From: Chelonoidis abingdonii
Lineage: Eukaryota; Chordata; Testudines; Testudinidae
Reading direction: 5' to 3'
Length of the DNA: 64,000 bases
NCBI RefSeq assembly: GCF_003597395.2
Contig: NC_133770.1
Coordinates: forward strand, 206,417,093 to 206,481,092
The position numbers were made by a program, and so were the translations under genes. The notes under the pieces are model-generated. The model did not search any database. It was not told the origin of the DNA and was given only the letters and a program-made list of their open reading frames with translations. The number at the start of each line of letters is the position of its first letter. Positions within the stretch are counted from its first letter, which is position 1. Below, piece after piece: positions 59,522 to 64,000 of this stretch.

Positions 59522-59529
59522 ATCTAGTC

Positions 59530-59865
59530 CAACTCCCTGCTCAAAGCAGGAACAACCCCAACTAAACCATCCCAGCCAGATTCCAACACCTCACTAGGTA
59601 ACCCATTCCAGTGCTTCACCACCGTCCTACTGAAATAGTTCTTCCTAATAGTCAATCCAGACCTCTCCCGCTGCAACTTGAGACCATTGCTCCTTGTTCT
59701 GTGATCTGGCACCACTGAGAACAGCCTAGCTGCATCGTCTTTGGAACCCCGCTTCAGGTAGTTGAAGGCTGCTATCAAATCCACCTTCACTCTCTTTTGC
59801 AGACTAAATAAGCCCATTTCCCTTAGCTTCTCCTCATAAGTCATGTGCCCCAGCCCCCTAATCAT
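59530..59865 (-). pseudogene. CR1 ORF2 C-terminal remnant
   Basis: About 110 residues of the RT thumb/C-terminal region remain open without stops: YEEKLREMGLFSL, AAFNYLKRGSKDDAARLFSV, then DHRTRSNGLKLQR and the NGLPSEVLES block. It is a 5'-truncated fragment with no RT core, so it is non-functional. The apparent C-terminal residues after the CR1 3' part come from the adjacent non-coding tail. Confidence 0.85.
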
Positions 59866-59999
59866 TTTAATTGCCCTAAGTCAAGTTTAACAGGTTTGAA
59901 AATGTTTGTGTACAGATGACAATTCATTATAGCATACTAATTCCGTATTTATCATAAACTCTGGAATCCTCTTTCAAAGTGAACTAAAGTTTGATGGGT

Positions 60000-60745
60000 T
60001 TCAAAGTGGTAGCCGGGTTAGTCTTATCAGCAAAAAAAAAATGGAGTCCTTCTGGCACTTCAGAGACCAACAAATTTATCTGGGCATAAGTTTTCGTGGG
60101 TTAGAACCCACTTCATCAGATGCATGAAGTGAAAAATACAGTAGCAGGTATAAATACATGAAAGGATGGGGGTTGCTTTACCAATTGTGAGGTTAGTCTA
60201 ACGAGATAAATCAATTAACAGCAGGATAACAAGAGAGGAAAAATAACTTCTGAAGTGGTAAGAGTGGCCCATTACAGACAGTTGACAACAAGGTGTAAGT
60301 AACAGTAGGGGGAAATTAAGTTTAGGTTTTGTAATGACCCAACCACTCCTAGTCTTTATTCAAGCCTAATCTGATGGTATCCAGTTTGCAAATTAATTCC
60401 AGTTCTGCAGCTTCATGTTGGAGTCTGTTTTTGACTTTTTTTGTTGAAGAATTCCCACTTTTAGGTCTGTTATTGAGTGACCAGAGAGACTGAAGTGTTC
60501 TACCGGTTTTTGAATGTTTTGATTCCTGATGTCAGATTTGTGTCCATTTATTCTTTTGTATAGAGACTGTCTGGTTTGGCCAATGTATACGGCAGAGGGG
60601 CATTGCTGGCACATGATGGCATATATCACATTGGTAGATGTGCAGGTGAAGGAGCCACTGGATGGTGTGACTGATGTGGTTAGGTTCTATGATGGTGACC
60701 ATATTGTTCTTGGCATTTCAGGTGAAAGCATACAAACAGGGCACT
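60000..60745 (-). mobile_element. Penelope-like element (PLE) with GIY-YIG domain
   Basis: Minus-strand PLE. The 3' tail (60003-60125) holds CGGGTTAGTCTTATCAG, TCCTTCTGGCACTTCAGAG then ACCAACAAATTTATCTGGG, and the hairpin GTTTTCGTGGGTTAGAACCC with ACTTCATCAGATG. The endonuclease remnant lies upstream on the minus strand (60393-60700). Between them is a 3' coding-to-tail segment with many short A/T runs. Reverse transcriptase is missing. The right boundary abuts a DIRS remnant and is approximate. Confidence 0.85.
60393..60700 (-). pseudogene. PLE GIY-YIG endonuclease remnant
   Basis: The open frame 60393-60629 (78 codons) begins MIYAIMCQQCPSAVYIGQT and continues RQSLYKRINGHKSDIRNQN, containing the GIY-YIG signature (IYAI, then VYIGQT), the conserved Arg (RING) and the HKSDIRN block. 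Further on are HFSLSGHSITDLKVGILQQK. The residues expected for the catalytic Tyr/Tyr/Arg are present, but the protein lacks its upstream RT, and a stop splits the upstream zinc-finger-like segment (CTSTNVIYAI follows a frame break). PLE endonucleases nick DNA at insertion sites. This copy is a fragment. Confidence 0.85.
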
Positions 60746-60789
60746 CGATTTCCTCATTGATTCTGTATGTTTGAGGTAGTTCTTCCACA

Positions 60790-61400
60790 GTTCTTCTGAC
60801 ATCTAAGATTTGCCAACCCTTGGTGGGATGTTGTTGGAGAGAATGAAGGGGGAATCACTTCTTGTGAAGCATGAAAGGAAGAGCTCACCTTTGGAATAAA
60901 TGATTCCTGAGTTCTGGGTACTACCTTCTCCTCGTGGAACAGACAGTAAAGTTCTGCACAGAGAAGCCTGCCAGCTCCCAGGCACATCTTGCAGATGTGA
61001 TGGCTATCAGAAAGCAAGTTTTGATGGACAAATAGGATGTTGACATTGACATCAGTGGCTCAAAGAAATGGCTTGTCAGGGCTCTGAACAAGAGCAGTAG
61101 ATCCCACTTTGGAAAGAAAAGCCTGTCATCTTAGCTAATTGGACGCCTCCAAGAAATCTGGCTATTTGGGGGTTTTCTGACAGGGAACCCACAGATCTTG
61201 CGAACAAACTCTAAGAGCAGACACCTGATGTGCAGTGGTTTTGGGTTGGAGGCCTTTGTCAAAGACTTCTTGGAGATAACCCAATATAATTGCAATTCCT
61301 GGATTGACCCTGTGCTCCTGGCACCAGCCACAGAACTCAGCCCAGAGAGAGCAGTCGTCTTTTAATGTTTATGCTCTTCTACAAGAAGGTGGTATCTTGA
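60790..61400 (-). pseudogene. DIRS tyrosine recombinase remnant (N-terminal half)
   Basis: On the minus strand, around 61370-61270, LWAEFCGWCQEHRVNPGIAI gives the SAM-like core-binding pattern, then ILGYLQEVFDKGLQPKTTAH (the FLQ...LDKGLSPSTL block of DIRS). Near 61100-60960 come KWDLLLLFRALTS (in another frame), SIKTCFLIAITSARCAWELA. The SARRxSEL motif reads SARCAWEL, so the catalytic Arg is replaced by Cys, probably through CpG decay. A final LDVRRT-like block lies at about 60770-60800. The downstream H-x-x-R and Tyr are absent. Not functional. Confidence 0.75.
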
Positions 61401-61559
61401 TGACTTTGGAGAACAGACTCAGCACTAGTAGGGCTTCCCTCGCCATAGCCAGGCTGTTAGATGCAATCAGTTCAGGTCCAGATGATGGACTTTGCAAGAA
61501 AATGTCCCGTGGCCTTTGGAGGTGTAGCAGAGGTCCTATTTTCAGCTTTATCTGGTCTG

Positions 61560-62690
61560 AAAACCAGGGTCTCTTCAACCAATATGGGGTTATCAATATT
61601 ACTGCCACATCTTCTCATTTTATTTTCTGGGACCACCTTCCCAGTAAGGGGAAGAGTGGAAATGCAGAATAGGCCCTGTGGCCCTTTATGTGATAGGGCA
61701 TCTGCCCCCATGGATCTGGGGTTCACCTTCTTGGTCAAGTATTTTGGTCTCTTTGCATTCGTATGGTTTGTAAATACATCAGTCGAGGGAACGCCAAACA
61801 TTTGAATGATTAACTCAAAGACTTCCTGATTCAGGCATGTGATAGAGCCTGAGGAGCTGACCCAGCACTCTGTTCACTAAGGGCAACCCTCCTGCCCCCC
61901 CGTGGAGTGGAATTCATTGGGAGATGGATGCTCAATGGCTTAATTAGACAGGGGACAGATCAGCTAATGAGAACATTCAACACATCAGCTGGGAACAGTT
62001 AACAGTTAAAAAGTCAGGAAGAAAGTGCAAGGAGGAGGGTGGCTGGGACCAGGGGGGAAAGTCTCAGGATGAGGTGATCTTTCCCTCTCCCTCCCCAGAG
62101 AGTGGGTTAAAGGGGAAGTTTATATGCACAAGAATGTTGCTGCACAAGGCTGCACTGATGAATTGGAAGAGTGGACCTAATGAACACCACTGATTCTTAT
62201 AAACCTGGAAAGTGTCCAGCTTGTTGTGGTGCCCAAAAGAGAAGTTAGTCCTGTCACAAGGCACTATGCTGAGTTGTTGTCCTTGCACCTGCTGAGCCAG
62301 CATGCCTTTGGTTCAGGTCTCCTTTCATATGAATTGATCTGAGGTATAAAAGGAAGTGCTCTGCCCATCGCACCATTTCCATTGCTTTGGTGCGTAGTGG
62401 TGGGCTACTTGGTCCCCCTTGGTTCTTCACGTATGTGATCTCAGTTGTGTAGTCCGCTCTAGGCTGGACTAGAACCTTTATAGCACCAGCCTGACCGCTC
62501 CTCACTCTGGGAGGTTTATTATGTGGGCCCTTTTCTCTGAGCCCCAACAGTGCTCCCTAGCCCTCCAGGCTGGCATCGCTTGTGAGAACTAGAAGATCTG
62601 GAAGGCAAAGGGCATAGCTTTGACGACATTGCTCTGGACTGACCACCATTTTAAGGACCTGAGCATCTGTGCTGGGACCTCTACGTGATC
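61560..62690 (-). pseudogene. DIRS RT/RNase H domain remnant, split by an insert
   Basis: Reading right to left: EVPAQMLRSLKWW (about 62640-62690), LVLTSDASLEG-stop-GA (about 62540-62585, the RNase H Asp motif, with Trp now a stop), and KAMEMVRWAEHFLLYLRSIH with an ITYVKNQGGPSSPP block (about 62310-62450). A gap of about 400 bp follows. Then LNQEVFELIIQMFGVPSTDVF (about 61780-61850), NTKKVNPRSMGADALS-type and VILITPYWLKRPWFSDQI (61560-61600). These are conserved DIRS blocks in order. The frame is broken by the insert and by several stops. Confidence 0.75.
61860..62270. other. non-homologous insert within DIRS copy B
   Basis: Between WLSR (about 62285) and LNQEVF (about 61850) the DIRS coding match stops for about 400 bp. 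The insert holds GAGAGTGGGTTAAAGGGGAAG and GGGTGGCTGGGACCAGGGGG. Its identity is unknown, and no target duplication or terminal repeat was certain. Confidence 0.45.
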
Positions 62691-62928
62691 AGGGTATGGT
62701 TGCATACCTTTAAGATGAAGCCTTTAAGGTAATTTTTATTAACGTACTTGCCCTTGTTGGGCTTAACCTGTTCATTCCTGATCACTTCCTTGAAAGGAGG
62801 AGTGTAGGGGAATCGCAGCCTCTGGAAAGAAACTTGAGGGAAGGAATTTATTCTGGGGCTTACTTTCAGGAGTCTGTTTGGGTTGAATCTGAATAGTGGA
62901 GACAACACCTTGCAGCACACATGGCCTC

Positions 62929-62934
<6 letters not shown>

Positions 62935-62963
<29 letters not shown>
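62935..62963. repeat. (GA)n microsatellite
   Basis: About fourteen GA units preceded by an A run and followed by an imperfect GAGAGAG patch to 62977. Confidence 0.93.
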
Positions 62964-62965
<2 letters not shown>

Positions 62966-62979
62966 TCTGTGAGAGAGAC

Positions 62980-64000
62980 CGAACCTGACCTTTGTTTAGT
63001 TTTTCCCCAGGTCCCTGTTTTTCAGAGTCCTATAATTCACCATTCCCAGTGAAGGAGGGAGAGGAAGAGAAGTCAGAGGACTCATACCTCCTGAATTGTC
63101 TGTGGTTTTTCATTCCCTTTCAGCATACTTTGAGAGCATAGGAGTTCCCGTGAGGATTTTTGTGGCTATCCTTCCTTAGGGCCCGAAGTCCTCTCATGAG
63201 ATCTCTGTGAGTACTTGCCTGCCAGGTCCCATTCTCCCAGGAAACGGGAAAGGATATGCTGCCAGAGCGTTCCTGTCCAAACTGTGAAGAAGCGAGACAG
63301 TTAACGAGCCCTACTTCTTTTTCCAGTGCAACCTGGACCCACTTTAAGACTTTTGGAGGGCAGGGGATTTGTGTCCCTGTAGTTGGCTGGCTGGGGTCCT
63401 TCTCATCTTTGGAGCCTCACCCTTCTCTGTTTAGACTCCTGGTCCATTTTTTCCATGCTGAAATTGCAGCTGATCTGGTGTATAGGGGATCCCACAGGCC
63501 TGTCCAACCCATAGCCCTGAAACCTTACAGAGTGAGGGATTGAAGGCTGTGTGCAGGCTGGGCACAACTGCCAAGCCTGGGAAAGCAGCATCACAGATGG
63601 AGTACCGATTAGAATAAGGTGCTTTTCAGGCTGCTCTGCTATCCAGAAAAGGTACAGAACCAGCAGGAAGGCAACTTCAGTGGAAGCTCTAGGTGGGTTC
63701 ATTCACCAGACTGAAAACCAACCAAGTGAGGAAGATAGGGCTAGAGAAGAGAACGTTGCTCACTGTTGCCCCCAAATTTAGTTTAAAAAAACAAAAACAA
63801 AACAAACACTCACATTGGAAACAGAAGGTAGGCAAGCAATAGAGCAAGTGACCACATGCTGCTGTGGAGGCAGAGAATTTGTCTGCAAAAAAGGAGCAGA
63901 GAAATTATGGCCAGAGCCCTGACACCAAAATGCTGATCCATCTTTGTGAGGTGCAGAGTGAGGAAAGCAGTCCAGATGTCAAGAACTGTGGGAGATGCTG
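62980..64000. other. unclassified; possibly upstream part of DIRS copy B
   Basis: More GC-balanced than ordinary spacer DNA. On the minus strand, frames at 63403-63702 carry LCPACTQPSIPHS, a possible C-x2-C start of a gag-type finger. This would fit the 5' side of the same DIRS element, but no full finger or RT start was recognised. The plus-strand frame 63551-63781 has no motif. An A-rich patch (AAAAAAACAAAAACAAAACAA) lies at 63785-63805. Confidence 0.3.

Larger units (their letters stand above)
59209..59880 (-). mobile_element. CR1 LINE (copy D), 3' part, split by a hAT
   Basis: The minus-strand CR1 tail begins AGTCATAGAAGATTAGGGCT then GGAAAAGACATCAGGAGATC and ATCTAGTCC. It is interrupted at 59255-59521 and continues with AACTCCCTGCTCAAAGCAGG. 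On the minus strand the coding remnant reads MTYEEKLREMGLFSLQKRVK, then RTRSNGLKLQRERSGLTIRK and VVKHWNGLPSEVLES, the CR1 ORF2 C-terminus, with one long frame still open (59524-59865). Severely 5'-truncated. Confidence 0.9.
60746..62700 (-). mobile_element. DIRS retroelement (copy B), RNase H to recombinase part
   Basis: Minus-strand DIRS element. From right to left: an RNase H-like/RT-tail domain (about 62270-62690), a foreign-looking insert (about 61860-62270), the remaining RT/RNase H tail (about 61560-61850), and the N-terminal half of a tyrosine recombinase (about 60790-61400). It is then cut by the PLE, so the catalytic HxxR/H/Y part of the recombinase is missing. Full-length DIRS are several kb and use recombinase rather than integrase to insert. 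Stops and frameshifts are frequent. Copy A at 54.3-55.9 kb supplies the matching 5' portion of a related element, also on the minus strand. Confidence 0.8.

Noticed and set aside
62681..62920. DIRS reverse-transcriptase active site
   Set aside because: Only coding-like sequence upstream of the RNase H block; no YLDD-type or other RT core motif could be found.

Overview
The window looks like nuclear DNA from a turtle, most likely a cryptodire. This is an inference from the repeats: a tRNA-derived SINE with a CR1-like 3' tail, CR1 LINEs whose ORF1 carries an esterase (SGNH) domain, DIRS tyrosine-recombinase retroelements, Penelope-like elements (PLEs), many hAT MITEs and GGC...GCC-ended MITEs. 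Non-repeat DNA is AT-rich, with long introns or intergenic spacers, and there is no bacterial-style gene organisation. No intact host protein-coding gene was recognised. Nearly all short open frames are chance or transposon-derived. The best evidence for a host gene is a CpG island at about 35.8-36.7 kb, with a perfect minus-strand splice donor at 36313/36314. It suggests a first exon transcribed towards lower coordinates, so much of 1-36 kb could be its first intron.

Layout. 0-3.9 kb: a plus-strand PLE remnant (GIY-YIG endonuclease plus 3' tail) abuts a minus-strand CR1 that keeps decayed ORF1 esterase and ORF2 endonuclease/RT and is itself interrupted by a G-rich MITE. 4-14 kb: mostly unique DNA with MIR-like SINE fragments and a 334-bp hAT MITE with a perfect 8-bp target duplication. 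14-17.6 kb: a three-layer nest, in which an LTR-like element (TG...CA) contains a plus-strand CR1, which contains a 446-bp hAT-like MITE. 17.7-24.2 kb: a pogo/Tigger-like MITE, a T-rich repeat and a 1,972-bp element with GGCC termini, probably PIF/Harbinger. 24-35 kb: mostly unique, with a 1-kb TIR element and a 219-bp hAT MITE. 35.8-36.7 kb: the CpG island. 37-51 kb: mostly unique, with a minisatellite-bearing hAT-like element, MIRs, a tRNA-SINE, a possible solo LTR and several hairpins.

51-64 kb is a transposon graveyard. It holds a CR1 inside a MITE, a hAT MITE inside a GGC...GCC MITE, PLE tails in both orientations, the 5' part of a DIRS element (gag-like zinc finger), a hAT next to a CR1 that is split by another hAT, a PLE with a GIY-YIG domain, and a DIRS fragment with RNase H and tyrosine-recombinase remnants. 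All coding remnants carry stops or frameshifts and none looks active. The nesting order gives a relative chronology: CR1, DIRS and LTR hosts are older, and the hAT MITEs with exact target duplications are younger. I found no convincing undescribed biological system. The items most worth following are the CpG-island exon, a miRNA-precursor-like hairpin near 39.5 kb, and several perfect palindromes. Family names come from recalled motif similarity, not from a database search.
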